DNA of 64,000 bases, from contig CM018046.1 in the NCBI GenBank assembly GCA_008638375.1, positions 39,795,706 to 39,859,705 of the forward strand, read 5' to 3'. The stretch comes from Nyssa sinensis (taxonomy: Eukaryota > Streptophyta > Magnoliopsida > Cornales > Nyssaceae). This document shows, piece by piece, positions 22,076 through 34,402 of the stretch (the stretch's first letter is position 1; each line of letters starts with the position of its first letter). The translations under genes were made by a program, and so were the position numbers. The notes under the pieces were generated by a model. That model searched no databases. It saw only the letters and a program-made list of their open reading frames with translations, and was not told where the DNA came from.

Positions 22076-23370
22076 CTAGATTTGTGGTCTCGGCTTCAAC
22101 CTCTTTTTAATGGCAGAGATCTGATAGATGTTAGGGTTCTGCCCTTGCCTCTCGAGCATACTACTTTCTGGCATGGTTGGACATTTCAGCCATCATATTG
22201 TCAGCATGGAAGACAAAGATGACTTGATTGTTTTGGTGCAGCTGTTTTTTTCGAGCCTCCCTCTGTTCGGGCCTTTGCTCTTGCCTTCTTTGTTATGGTT
22301 TGTCGTTACGGGGGTTCTGCCTCCTATCCTGCCAGACGAACTCCCACAGCTGCCCTCTTTTGATGAGATGTTCGATCTCCTACTTGAGAGCTCTGCATTC
22401 GTTTGTAGTGTGTCCATGCTCCTTATGAAAATCACAGTATTTGTTTTGATCTCTGATGTCAGGATTGCTATTTAATGGCTCTAGCCACTTCAGGTCTTCC
22501 CAGGTCTGTATCTGCTAGAGTATGTGAGTAAGAGAGGTGTTAGAGGGGTGAAAGTATCGTACCTCCCAGACTTAGGAGTGTTCTGGGTTCTGGGTGCCGC
22601 CCTTTTGTCAGGACTCTTGACCCTCTTTCTAGTTGCATTAGAGTCCCTCTTTTAAATATGATCATCCTTTTGAGCCTGCTCTTTTGCCTTTCGGAAGGAC
22701 ATTGTTGTATCCTCTAAGTTTATGTATTTTCGTGCTTGCTCCATGAGTGCCGCCATGTCGATGGGAGGATTCTTTGTCAAAGAATCTTAGAAACGTCCAG
22801 GCCCTAGGCCAGAGGTGAGAGATGCTATTAGAAAGCTTGGGCTGCAGTCGGTTATCTCCGTGAGCTATGTATTGAAACGAGCAATGTACTCCCGAAGTGA
22901 CTCCCCCTTTGCCTACTTTATAGTCAGCAGAAATTCTGGCCCCTTTCTTAACTTCTTGTTGGTCAGGAATCGATCGAGGAATTGCTTACTGAGCTCGTAG
23001 AAATTGGTTATCGATTCTTGGGAGAGGTTGTGAAACTACTTTAGAGCAGTACCTTTGAGGCTTGTTACAAAGGTTCGGCACATAAAGGCGTCAATAGCCC
23101 CATGTAGACCTATTGTATGCTGATAGTGGGAGAGGTAATCCCTAGGGTCCTCAGACTCATCATAGAGGGTGAACTTCAGGACAACGAACTTTTTTGGATG
23201 TTCTTCTGCTATTATGGTAGAGATGAATGGCGTAGTGAACCTCTCGAGCAGTTTTCCTTGTTGATCTTGCTCTGGAAGGGCGTGGGTCACTTTGGTAAAC
23301 GCGGTTTGTTCCATGGAGTCTGTTATTTCCTCCGTCCTTTGAGGAACTCGAGGGCAGTATTGGTTGTGGA
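22076..23370 (-). pseudogene. Gag region of Tat-2, N-terminus lost
   Basis: The gag core is visible at about 23036-23314: LLERFTTPFISTIIAEEHPKK, YLSHYQHTIGLHGA and FVTSLKGTALK. RNQFLDRFLTNKKL-like text and a basic C-terminal region follow toward 22100. The first 250-300 codons present in Tat-1 are missing, because the sequence changes to a copia LTR at 23371. Confidence 0.78.
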
Positions 23371-24633
23371 TGTTAGGATGTGTGCCTTCATATCCAAGAC
23401 ATTTTATTATTATTTAATAGAATTGATTTATTATTGAGTTTCATATTGACCATACGTTTGGATGTTGCTTTATATCATGAGATGATTAGTCCTTGAATTG
23501 TCATTAGGAGTGGTTCATGTGTATAAATGAGATTTATACACAAGAGATATGAACTCTTTATATAGGCAATTCTAAAATTGTTTGAGGCTATTAATAAGAT
23601 TGGACATCTTATCTGTAAAGCTATAATACAGTTAACATTTATGTGATAAGATGGCTTATCTCAACTATCAGAGTAGTGGACTCTAGGTTATTATATTGGT
23701 GTATTGGGAATACACTGAATTGGATCACTATAAGAAACACATTATTTGGAATTGTCACCTTTAATAAGTTTCTTATTCACTATTCGCAGTAAGCTCTTAA
23801 TCCTGAGAGGATAGTGAATTTAAGTTCTGAATAGTGATGACTTTGAGTTACCAATGAGTGAGGTCTTTTAGATCAACATCTTGATATCTTGGGAAGTCAT
23901 TATTTTGACTGTGAAATACATATTCTCAAGATGGAATCTACATTCTATATATTAAAGAGATGGATATCACCTTTGTGCTACTTTAATAGGTTAATCACTG
24001 AAATTCGGATCCGTTCTTTTCAGTAAATTGTTTATTGAAATGATGACCAATAACAAGTGATTAATAATTATTGAATTAGGTTCTTAAAATAATTAGAGAA
24101 TTAATTTGATAGAAGAACCCTGATTATTAGTATCCATGTAGAGGGGCCGACTGTAGAAGTATATTGTATATAGATTTACTCTATTCTACTAAGTTGAAGT
24201 GGAATTTCAACTATATAGTGGAGTTAATTGAAATTAATTAGTCAATTAATATTAATTATGAGATAATTAAGATTTAATTGACTAATTGGAAGCTAACTTG
24301 GTGGGACCCACTAGATCCTTTTTTTTGCCCTAATTAAGCCTTATATATATGATATGTAGGGAGTCATTTATCAAAAGGAATTTTTTGTGATAGAAAAAAA
24401 TAAGAGGCAACCCACTCTTCTACGATACGATTTGCCTAAGGGAAAAGAGGAGAAGACCTAGAGGAGTAAGAGAAGGAAGACTGCATCAATCTCTTCAAGA
24501 AGCCTTCTTCAACAATTAAGATTATCAAGAATAAGGTAATTCTAACCTCTTTTTTCAAGATTGTATGATTCATGTAAAGAAATAGATCTAAATAGATTTT
24601 GAAATTGCTTCCGCTGTAGTTACGAACCCAACA
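23371..24633 (+). repeat. 5' LTR of the truncated copia element
   Basis: Runs from TGTTAGGATGTGTGCC to CGAACCCAACA and is followed two bases later by a primer site. TATATATGATATGTAGGGA near 24345 is a plausible TATA region. Length about 1263 bp. There is no second copy for comparison, so the left edge rests on the TG start and the break in Tat-2. Confidence 0.78.
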
Positions 24634-24635
24634 AT

Positions 24636-24647
24636 TGGTATCAGAGC
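24636..24647 (+). promoter_or_regulatory. Primer binding site, initiator tRNA-Met
   Basis: TGGTATCAGAGC, the canonical plant retrotransposon site complementary to the 3' end of initiator tRNA-Met, two bases after the LTR. Confidence 0.92.
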
Positions 24648-26071
24648 AATTTTACATGAATCTATCAATTTTGAAGGTTATATTTATTGTTCTAAACCTA
24701 TTCATGGATCCCAATTAAAATAAATGGTTATTTTAGAATGAGATTTTATGGTACAATCTATTACAAAGATTTAATCCTTGAGTATTTGATATCTTCGGTT
24801 GGCACATGACAAATATTATATATATATATATATATACAAATATATAATATTTGATATTATATATTTTACTAAAAATTATTATTTTTAACTATTTGCGTAT
24901 ATGATTCACATGGGTATTTGATACCCAAATATGTTGGATTTAAAATGATATAAAATATAGGTTAAGTGAGACTTGACCTATAGGTGTTCTTGGATACAAG
25001 GATTAAATCTTAGTATACTCTAAAATATACGTGGGTGATGTATATGATTAATCACATATTTAAATGCTTATTAAATGCTCATTCATCATTTTTGAATAGT
25101 TCATTTATGTGAATGGATGTATCATATCTCTTATGGCTGGCCATAAGGAATTATGTAATTTAATTGGTTTTGAGGCAATTGTAAAGGGCAATGGACTTAA
25201 AAAAAATTCCCGCGAATAGGCAAGCTCCATTGGTTTCGCTAGCCTATTAATTTTTTTAATTTTAGATTAAATGTAAGCTCACGTATGTGGGTATAGGTTC
25301 TTCATGTATTTATTTAATTTCTGAATAAAGAGCTAGAGGTTGGGAGCCATCAAGAAAACTAATGGAAGTACAGAGCCTGCTGTCAAGAATTTTAGTTAAT
25401 TAAGATAATGTCAATTTTATGCTTGCATGTTTATTTTCTTAAAATCACATGATTAATTTTGATTCATGAATAGGTTAATATAATTATGCATGTGTTGTAT
25501 AATAAAGATCCTCAATTTATAAAAACAATTGGGAGAGGGATGCATTAAGAAAGCTCCAATGGTCTTCCATCATCGGCCCATAATATGACAAAAATAGACG
25601 CCCTGAGCGATTTTCGAGTGCCCTCCCCACAGAGGGTGACTATCTAGTTGGTTACAAGTATGGACCTCTTAGGATAGAATAGAAAGAGACGAGGTGAGGG
25701 TGATCTCTCCCACGGGGACACTACTTGCAATGGGTGTCTTTTTATTTGAGATGATGGTATACACTTGATCAAAAGGGAATGATATTCTTCCCACGGAGTC
25801 TATCATTGTCTTTTGAAGACCAAAGGATATTAAAAATTATGTTTCATTTGACATGAGATATCTAGATAGTGAAATCATATAGGATATGATGGTCCTCCTA
25901 ATCATATGAATGACATTGTCATCCCTACGGAGGGTGTTGTTTATAAGATTAGGTTCCAATACATTCATTGACAGTGGCTTGAGGATACCACCATACATTT
26001 ATGATAGCAAAAGTTATTTACTATTTATGTACATTCATGTTAATATATGTGCTTATATATAAGATTCTCAG
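24648..26071 (+). other. Long untranslated leader of the copia element
   Basis: About 1.4 kb without a credible coding frame, AT-rich, with a TA microsatellite at 24814-24835. Several GGGA(C/G)..ACT and CCCACGGAG-type phrases recur near 25630-25930. It lies between the primer site and gag and is probably the packaging and translation leader. Confidence 0.6.
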
Positions 26072-26930
26072 ATGTCTTCATTTAACCCACTTGCTATCAT
26101 CCTGAAAGAAAATAAGTTGACTGGACCTAATTATGTGGACTGGAAACGGAATTTGGACATTTTTTTTACTGTAGAGGGGTACAAATATGTGACTACTGTG
26201 GATAGCCCAAATCTTCCAAGGCCTGATGCACCCCAAGAAGACATTGACCGTCATTCTAGGTGGGTCAAGGCTGATGAGATGGCACATTGCTATATTTTAG
26301 CTTCGATGTCAAGTGTTTTACAGCATCAACATCAGAGTTTTCTAACAGCTAGGGGTATGATCCTTAACTTATAAGAGATGTTTAGGGATCAGGGGCGTCC
26401 TATTAGGCAGACTGCCATAAGAGCACTCATGAACACTAAGATGGCAGAAGGAACTCAGGTAAGAGACTGGTTTTAAAAATGATTGACTTTTTAAATCTAC
26501 TAGAAGTTCTAGGGGCTGACATTGATGGTGAGTCCTAGGTTGATATTATCCTTGAGTCACTGCCTGACTCTCTTAATCAATTTAAGCTCAACTATAACAT
26601 GAACAAAATGAATTTGACTTTGGCTGAGCTTCTGAGCTCTTTACAGGTAGTAGAGGGTATTATCAAAAGCCATCCTAGTGCTCGTGTAGTTGAGGGTTCT
26701 TCTTTTATGCCCAAGCCCAACGACAAGGGCAAGTGGAAGAAGAAATAGAACCCTAAAAACTCTAAGGGAAATATTAGTCGTAAAGGGGGTGTTGGAAAAG
26801 GGAAAAAAGGGGCAACTACCAAGCCCAAAGAAAAGTGTTTCCATTGCGGGGTCATAGGGCATTGGAAGAGAAACTGTCCGGATTATCTAGCCAATAAAAA
26901 GAACATAAGTATAATCGAATCACTTGTTAT
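26072..26930 (+). pseudogene. Gag of the truncated copia element
   Basis: Starts MSSFNPLAIILKENKLTGPN and contains DWKRNLDIFFTVEGYKYVTT, which matches the N-terminal gag domain of TNT1-94-like copia elements. After a stop at 26372 the reading continues in pieces. A zinc knuckle CFHCGVIGHWKRNC at about 26835-26880 shows the RNA-binding end of Gag. Frameshifts near 26470 and elsewhere break it. Confidence 0.85.
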
Positions 26931-27400
26931 TGAAGTAAGCTACATAGCGGGTACTTCAGATTCCTGGTGTGTAGACTCTGGTGCAACTAATCACATTTGT
27001 AATTCAGTTGCAGGGGTTTTGGGAGACCAGGCGGCTAAGTGATGGAGAGATTATCTTGCACTTGGGAACAAAAGGAAAAGTTGTTGTGGTATCAGTAGAA
27101 GTAATTAATTTATGTTTTTCTTCAAATAAGACACTAGTACTTTATGATTGCTTATATGTGCCTGACATTATAAGGAACTTATTATCAATTTCAAGTTTAA
27201 TAAAACAAGGTTATTCAGTTTATTTTAATTCAAATGTTGTTATTAAACATAATGGTTTTTTTATTTGCACTAGCACAATAGTTAATGGTCTTTATTTGAT
27301 TACTTCTAAGATGTATGAGACACATGACACCAAAAAGAATGAACCATTACAAACTTTACCACTTAAAAGAAAAGTTTCTTCTACTAATTCAACGTAGCAC
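26931..27400 (+). pseudogene. Protease region of the truncated copia element
   Basis: The aspartic protease box SWCVDSGATNHICNS is at about 26962-27006 with the catalytic Asp-Ser-Gly intact. A frameshift follows, and the frame resumes with VLYDCLYVPDIIRNLLSISS at about 27130-27195, the normal C-terminal protease segment. The fragment leads into GAG-pre-integrase sequence. Confidence 0.83.
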
Positions 27401-28037
27401 TTGAGGCTAAGTCATATAAATCTGGATAGGATTAATAGACTAGTAAAGGAGGGTACTTTGTTTTCCTTGATTGTTGAACCACTGTCAGTCTGTATATCTT
27501 GTTTGGAGGGAAAGATGACCAGAAGACCTTTTGCTTCAAAGGGAAACAGGGCCAAAGAAGTATTGGAGTTAATCCATATTGATGTGTGTGGACCCTTAAA
27601 TATTAAGGCTAGAGGGGGCTATGAGTATTTCATCACTTTTACTGATAATTACTCTAGATATGGTTATATTTATCTATTGCACCACAAGTCAGAAGCCTTT
27701 GAAAAGTTCAAAGAGTTTTGGGCAGAAGTGGAAAAACAATTAGATAGGAGCATAAAATCACTCCAATCTGATCGAGGTGGGGAATATCTCTCTAGTGACT
27801 TCAGTCAGCATTTGTTGGATACTAGGATTTTATCCCAAATGTTTGCACCCGGCTTGTCTTAGTAGAACGGTGTAGTAGAGAGGAAAAACATGACACTTTT
27901 AGATATGGTAAAGTCAATGATGAGTTATTATGATTTTCCTATATTCCTTTAGGGTTATGCGTTAGAGACAATGGTATATATTCTGAACTCAATCCCAACT
28001 AAGTCTACTCCCAAGACTTTAGTAGAGCTTTGGACTC
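27401..28037 (+). pseudogene. GAG-pre-integrase and integrase of the truncated copia element
   Basis: LRLSHINLDRINRLVKEGTL and CISCLEGKMTRRPF give the zinc-binding His/Cys part. The core has IHIDVCGPLN (Asp), SLQSDRGGEYLS (Asp) and NGVVERKN (Glu), so the triad is kept. Stops at about 27860 and 27950 break the frame. Homology ends with TLVELWTR at 28037, just before the usual RT linker. Confidence 0.87.
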
Positions 28038-28044
28038 GGTGACA

Positions 28045-28768
28045 TCAGAGCATTAAGTCATGGACTAAGAACCATGAATTACCGGAGCCATTAATACTAA
28101 TAGTGAAAGTATCAAAGTGATAAGCCCCAATTTTGGAGATTGGAAATGGAATTGTGGAAGTCTTCGTAATACATGATGAATCTGTGATTCCAAAGCATCT
28201 AAGGACTAGGCACCAATATTCTCGTGGGAGCCATAGTGATATTGAATGACAAGTGACACCAGGACATGTCGATAATGACACGAATGATGGTAGACATAAT
28301 GATTGGGAGGAAAACAACTATAGGTAAGCCAATTAGGGCATTGATAATTATGATTATGGATATCAAAATGAATAATTTGTGGAATCAAATGTGATTGAAT
28401 GATCATAGTGGATGATTTCTAATCAGTTGAGGATGATCGTCAAATGTGATTTAATATGGAATGGATCTAATATCGAATCTTGGTGAGATCATATATTTTG
28501 TGGATTGTAAATCAGACTTATTGTGGATTTTCTGGATCTAATCTAAAATTTGTATGATTGGAGATTATAGACTAGTGACAATTGGAGACATGTTAGTTGA
28601 AGTAATAGAGGTTAAGATTTTAGTAAGTCTCGAATTAAAGGTTTATGTTATTTTATTGCATTACAAGGTAATATACTCTCTAATGGATAAACCTGACTAA
28701 TAGATGATTAATTTTCCTATAAGGCAAGTTGAGTTTTAGGGACAAAACTCTTTTGAAGGAGGGGAGAA
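28045..28768 (+). other. Non-coding core and polypurine tract of the long-LTR remnant
   Basis: No open frame of note and no retroelement protein motif in any frame. It ends with GTTGAGTTTTAGGGACAAAA (28728 on) and the purine run AAGGAGGGGAGAA at 28756-28768, directly before the LTR. Confidence 0.65.
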
Positions 28769-29549
28769 TGTAATATCCCCCAGAAAAAAATCCGACATGA
28801 CTCAGACTGCACCCCGATCTAATAAAAGTAGGGTATGTGACGGTAATGTTTGAAATGGATAAAAAATATAGTAAGCCATAATGGAATTAAGCTATAACTT
28901 AATCCAAAACACCAAAGATGGTGCATGCTCGGGAAATTGACTACCTGGTCAACCGACCATGGAGAATTAATTATGAAAATAATATGAATATAGTATAAGG
29001 TACTAACAGGGACCCAATATCGGTAAAATAAATACTAATGATACCAAGCCCCGACTTTATGCCAAATTTGTCGGCATTCCATAAAGTAATATTTTATGGA
29101 ATAACATATCAAACACAGGAATATATATCGAGAAATAGGTTTATACTCGTAAACATGTATATATGGTCACATGTATATATGATCCCACATATATATAAAT
29201 GTGGAAAAATATATAAAGACTTACTATGTATAGATATATTGGTATGTATGTATGTATATATATAAAATATAATATTAGATATATATATATATATATATAT
29301 ATGCTGGAAGCTTCCACACAGAAGCTGCTGGAAGAGTATAGAATATATAAATATATATATATATATATATGACAGTTGCAGCAGAAGCTGTTGGAAGGTG
29401 ATATGTATAAACAAACAAATGAGAGGGGCAGATTTTAGAAGCCATATACACATAATATAAACCCTAAACCAAGAAGCTTCTAGCTCCAACTGAAACATTT
29501 GACTAAAAAAGAAAGGTCTGGAGGCCTTCTAGATTATCCCTAAATAAGT

Positions 29550-29576
29550 CTATATATATATATATATATATATATA
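29550..29576. repeat. (TA)n microsatellite
   Basis: Perfect TA repeat of about 13 units within the LTR. Similar tracts lie at 29277-29301 and 29346-29370. Confidence 0.88.
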
Positions 29577-31261
29577 CATAGATAGCTATACACACAGTGA
29601 AGTGAAAAAGAGAGTGATAGAGAAGGCTGAAGAGAGAGGGAGAGAAAGAGAGAGAGAAAGAGAATTGCTGCAGCCATGCAAGGCACCATGGTTGGAGAAA
29701 GAAATGAACTGTAGAGGTTAGGCATTTGACCAAGGTACGTGCTTAAATTCCTCCTATTTTGTTTGGAAAACAATTAGGAACCAAAAATCAGGAGAAAAAC
29801 TAAAAGGAAAACTCAAGAAAATCACCCTATAACTCACGGCCAAAATTAGTAAAATTTCAAGTTAAACTAAACTTGATTTGGTGAATGGAAATAGATAGGA
29901 AATTATTCAACGAATCCAAAACAATTGGAATCATGAAAAATGGTCAAGAAATGACCATTTTATGGCCGAAAAACCAGAACCGGTGCATGGTCGAAAAATT
30001 CAATTGGGTGTCAAAAACTTGGGTTGTATGAGGTTCAAAACAGTCCTAAATGAATGTTTGAAGTTCCTAGGATCAATTTGATATGAAAATCATCAAAAAC
30101 GGATGTCAAAAGTATAAGAAAATTAAGAAAACAATGTGCAGTTCTAGCGTCGGCGTCGAAGAAGATATCAGAATAGTGGCCGAAAAAGCGTGGGCAAGAT
30201 GGGTCATTTTCAGCTTGTTAGGTCCGACCTCAAGTCAGGTTTGGACCCAACTGAGTGCGTATAATGTTGACACAGCAACGTCGTTTAACGTTTGGTTTTA
30301 AGTTAAATTTGGGTTGTTTGAATACAAAAGTAATAAATCAGAAATCATGTTTAAGGGTAACCTAAAACATGGATAAGACATGTACTTCTGGTTGTCCCAC
30401 CATAAGATGTAAAACTATTAAAATACCCATAATATAATACGAAGCCCAAATAAAGTCTAAATTGGACGAAATTGATACCAATGGAGGCTCAAATAATTGT
30501 GAACTTGTATGAATGACTAAATAATGATTCGGAGTCAAAATTTCATAAAATATAAAATGACCAAAATACCCCTAAGCATAGAAAATACAAAGTAAAGGCC
30601 AAATAAATTCTAAAAGAGGGTCAATCTGATATCATTGACTATCATAAGCATAATTATGAAAATTGAGGGTCTAAATAAGACTTCGGAATAGTTGAAGTAT
30701 AAAATAGGATATGACCAATGTGTCCCGATGACCTAAAGTATATAGCAAATGGGATCCAAAAGACTCAAAAATATATATAAGATGTGTAAAATATTTTGAG
30801 GACCACGATAAGGTCGGGGGTAAGAATGACAAATTACTATTTTGCCTCCAAGGTTAAATAAGTGCTTAATTGATAATGGATGGAGTCAAAATGACTTGGA
30901 TTATAATTTTGAAAGCTATTAAGCTTAATTAAGGAATTTAATAGCCTAAGTGAAAACCCAATAAATAGTTAATAGGCTAATAGACTTAATTAGGCGATCT
31001 GATAGACACCTAAGATGATGAATAATTCATGAATGGATGAATCCTTATATTTCTGTGATTGATGCTGATTATTCAGGAAATGCAAGGATGTGCCTAAAGA
31101 CGTATCTGAAAAATATCAAAATATCTGTGAATGGAGATAAGCGTAACAGTTTGTGAGTAACTTGGAACTTCTGATTTGGTGACATTTTAACTGACATAAT
31201 ATTTTTATATATTGTACCGTTTCATATACTGTACTATTTAAATGCATAAATTTTGTACTGC

Positions 31262-31800
31262 ATTACACATGGCATGATTCTGTTCTGTCCTGCTCTTCTG
31301 TTCTGTTCTAATTCTATTCTGGTTTGTTCTGTTCTATTATATGCTATTCGGAGTCTATTCTAATTTTGTTTTGTTATGTTGTGTCTTGCTCTTGGGTCCA
31401 CTACAGGATTGAGTGGTATGGCTTAGGCCAGAGCATGGCCCAAAGGGTAGAGGCCCCACGAATGTCCACTTATGGGCAGCTGGGAAAGGCTCACATGGCT
31501 GATTGGCATCCTGTTCTATTCTGTTTCACTCAATTCTGTCATGTTCTGTTCTGATCTGACCTAGAGGGTAGAGGTACCATGAGTGTTCGTTTATGGGCAG
31601 TTGGGAGAGGTTTAGACATACTTGATGATATGCCTTTTGATTGATATATTGGTACTCAGTTCATTTCTGTCATGTTCTATTCTGATCTATTCTGTTACGA
31701 TCTGTTCTATTTTGGCTCTATTCTGTTCTGTACAGTTTTGGCTCTGTTCTGATCTGATCTGTTTTGCTCTACTTGAACTACATTTGATCATGCATTTTAT
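31262..31800 (+). repeat. TTCTG-rich degenerate repeat with an internal duplication
   Basis: (T)TCTG and TCTAT words dominate (TTCTGTTCTGTCCTGCTCTT and similar). A phrase GGGTAGAGG..CCA.GA.TG, then TTATGGGCAG(C/T)TGGGA, occurs at about 31445 and again at about 31566. Open frames here are artefacts of low complexity. Confidence 0.7.
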
Positions 31801-32343
31801 TTGGATACCATGTATGTAAGAACTGGTTTTGAAACCCATGGCAAGGAACCTATGTTACTTACTAAGCTTGTTTAAGCTCACTCTATTTGCCTAACATTTT
31901 TCAGGATTTATCTCCACCAGATTAGTAGGCACAAAGAAATGACACTAATAGGACAGGAGACATCCCAAGCAAGGATTTGATGGTACTAAAGTATGGACAC
32001 CTGGATTATTATAGATTAAAGCATGCTATTCAGGTGAGTGAAATTATATGATTGAATTCATTGATATGCAATAGATGTATTGGGACATGGCTCATGTATA
32101 TTGGTACTCTAGAGATATTAGATGTTTGATTATAGACGTGTTCTGATGTATATAGATGAGTTGCATTCCCAACATGAAAAGGTTTTAATTTTCGCTACCT
32201 TGATCCTACATTTAGAATGCAATTCATTATAAAATTCAAAAGTTTGCCTTCGGTTAGTCGTATTATTGGTAGAGAGATCGGTAAGGTGGCTAACTGGCAT
32301 CACGTCTTCAGCATCCGCGTAGGGTGGGGTGCGGGATGTGACA

Positions 32344-34143
32344 GTACAATATATAAACTAATAAAGATAATGTTAGATATTGTCTTAAGATTGTTAGAAA
32401 AAATTATATTTTATCAGAATACTGTACTTGCAAAAACTTACAGCACTTTAATAAATATTATACTATAAAAATAGTTTGAAAATGAAAATACCAAAAGTAA
32501 AGCAATAGTGATTGACTAAGGCTAGTGTCTTACACTATGTCCTTAAGACAATATCGCCCTCGTACTGGTGCTTTTGAGTTTTCAATGGCAGTTATCTCCC
32601 AGGATATAATGGTCACGCATAATAGATGGAAGCACTCCAATCTTATGTGCACAGCGAACAAAAACTTGTCCTTGAACTCTCTTAATATGCAGACTCACAG
32701 TATATATGAATTTAATTCTAAAACTCGTGAAATTGAATGAATGATGATAAGGGAGAACTGCGTTTATATAGGCGACTTGGTGGCTGTTCAAACAGATACA
32801 AACCTAAAGGGTGCATATGTTCACGCGAACAGATATAATGCTTAAATTTGAGTAGATGCATCCATTGGTGAACAGGGGCACCAATCTGAAAGGATGAAAC
32901 TATTCTTTGAATTCAAAAGGACGCACCTGTTCATGGTGACTGTTCAGTCAAAATTCAAAAGTGTAACATTTTGAAAATATAATTTAAATAAATAAATGTA
33001 TTTAAATAAATTTTTTCTAAAAAATATATATATACAACGGGTCAAGGCCCAAGCCCAATCCAAGGTAATTGTATATATACTCTTTAAAAACTTTGTTCCT
33101 AACCTATATGAGACACAAGCTTTTCACGAAGCTTCAAGCTTTGTTACCATTTTCAAGTGGTGATATTTGGAGTCAATTTCTCATTCACTCCTTGATGGTT
33201 TTGAGCAACTCAATATATATGTTCTTAATTTTCTCATGGATGAGAACATATTTTTATGTGAACCCATCTAAAATAATGTGTGGGGCCCATTTTAATTTTG
33301 GCTCAAAAATAGCCAAAAATTATTGCTCAATAATCTATTTTTTCAACAGGTTGAGCCATGGCATATGGAGATTTTGTTGGCCACGAACATTGAAAGGTTG
33401 TTCTTTCATCACTAATTTGAGAAACTAGCTCTTTGTATTTCTGTCTACCTTCTTTGGAAAGAGGGGAATAATATATTATGAAAATAGGTATCTCATTCTC
33501 TTAATTAGATTTTCTAAAGCATATGTCATTGTATTAGAACCAAGGTCGCCCCATGGCCTAGAATTCCAAGCACTTATAATAATTAGTTGATATGCCTTCA
33601 TTGGAATCTGCCTTTTAGCTAGGTGTTGTCTCTGTTTTTCTTTTGTTTTTTCTCTTGTTGGCTTGCTCTCTAGCTTTCCCTGATCTGCTAGAGTTCTTTT
33701 GCTTGTATAGTCTTGGGGCATGCCTATTGTAACTTTTACACCTTTCTCTTACTTTTATATATCTTTACTTACACAAAAGAAGACACCCAAAGCAATAAGC
33801 TCACCCATACTACTCTTGTATACCAAAATTACATTCTCAATATATTCCAAGTGAACGACCCCATCACTATTTTATGTAATTTGCTTCACTTTCTCCACAA
33901 TTTCTTAACAAGCTAGGAGCACTCTGCAATCATACAGTCTTAAGAGCAATATAAATCCATTCTTGTAATCAATATTAAGTAGAAGCAAAAAAAAAAAAGG
34001 CAGTTAAATCCCGAATCCCTACAGTCAATTTCAATACCATCCCTCACACGACAGTAAAACCTAGCACTCCAAGTAGAAGAATTTGTAAGAAATTGAATTC
34101 ACCCAAAACAAATCCTCAAAATATCCCAAATCAAACTATACAC
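32344..34143. other. Unclassified intergenic or LTR-like sequence
   Basis: No coding region is supported. A weak plus-strand primer-site-like string (TTGTATTAGAACC at 33530-33542) resembles a decayed TTGGTATCAGAGCC, and the DNA before it from about 32392 (TGTTAGAAAA) could be an old copia LTR. I cannot confirm this without a partner LTR. 33540-34143 is T-rich then A-rich and otherwise featureless. Confidence 0.3.
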
Positions 34144-34148
34144 CCTTG

Positions 34149-34402
34149 TAATATGCTTGAGGATATGAGAGAATATGGCATACCTTTTTATTGATCAATA
34201 TTGGTATAAATATACATTGTACAAGACACTTAATTACCTATAATTAAGGTAGACCAAAACAATTTCCTCAAATAAGGGAATAGCTAAACAATTTCCTATA
34301 ATAAATGTACAGAAAATCAAATCAAATCACAAAAGAAATATCTATAATTAAATCAAATATTATCTACAATTAAATTAAATATTTTGAGGATTATCTCTAA
34401 CA
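34149..34402 (-). repeat. 3' LTR of the Ale-like element
   Basis: 254 bp. On the minus strand it starts TGTTAGAGATAATCC and ends in GCATATTA, so the ends are TG...TA. It matches 47348-47579 throughout, with one extra block near 34345-34370. Confidence 0.88.

Larger units (their letters stand above)
14326..23370 (-). mobile_element. Ty3/gypsy LTR retrotransposon, Tat lineage, 5'-truncated (Tat-2)
   Basis: Same plan as Tat-1: left LTR 14326-14851, polypurine tract, antisense gene on the plus strand, repeat spacer, then integrase, RNase H pair, RT, protease and gag on the minus strand. Nucleotide similarity to Tat-1 is clear in pol, but the LTRs differ greatly in their middle parts, so it is a separate subfamily. 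The element ends abruptly at 23370 within gag, where a copia LTR begins. No 5' LTR or primer site for it is found anywhere to the right, so that end is lost. Confidence 0.88.
23371..28037 (+). mobile_element. Ty1/copia LTR retrotransposon, 3'-truncated
   Basis: A plus-strand element with a 1.26 kb 5' LTR (23371-24633), an initiator tRNA-Met primer site, a long leader, gag with a zinc knuckle, protease and integrase. It stops at about 28037 in the segment that normally leads into RT (ELWTR). RT, RNase H and the 3' LTR are absent from the window. Its start coincides exactly with the break of Tat-2. Confidence 0.85.
28040..32343 (+). mobile_element. Long-LTR Ty3/gypsy remnant (Tekay/Del-like), 5' LTR lost
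   Basis: Begins TGACA then TCAGAGC, which looks like the last five bases of an LTR and a shortened tRNA-Met primer site. About 720 bp of non-coding core, a polypurine tract and a 3.58 kb LTR follow. There is no gag or pol. The polypurine region closely resembles that of the coreless element at 35480-44042, so the short core is probably original rather than a chance deletion. The name Tekay/Del-like rests on LTR length and on the TGTAATATCCC and GTGACA ends. Confidence 0.65.
28769..32343 (+). repeat. 3.58 kb LTR of the long-LTR remnant
   Basis: Starts TGTAATATCCCCC right after the polypurine tract and ends GCGGGATGTGACA. It contains TA microsatellites (29277-29301, 29346-29370, 29550-29576), GACCAAAATACCCCTAA-type modules shared in reverse with the other long LTRs, and a TTCTG-rich part at 31262-31800. 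No second copy is present, so the ends are judged from the motifs. Confidence 0.68.

Noticed and set aside
33476..33721. Minus-strand frame of 81 codons near a primer-site-like string
   Set aside because: No retroelement or host protein motif; the primer-like match is too decayed to build on.
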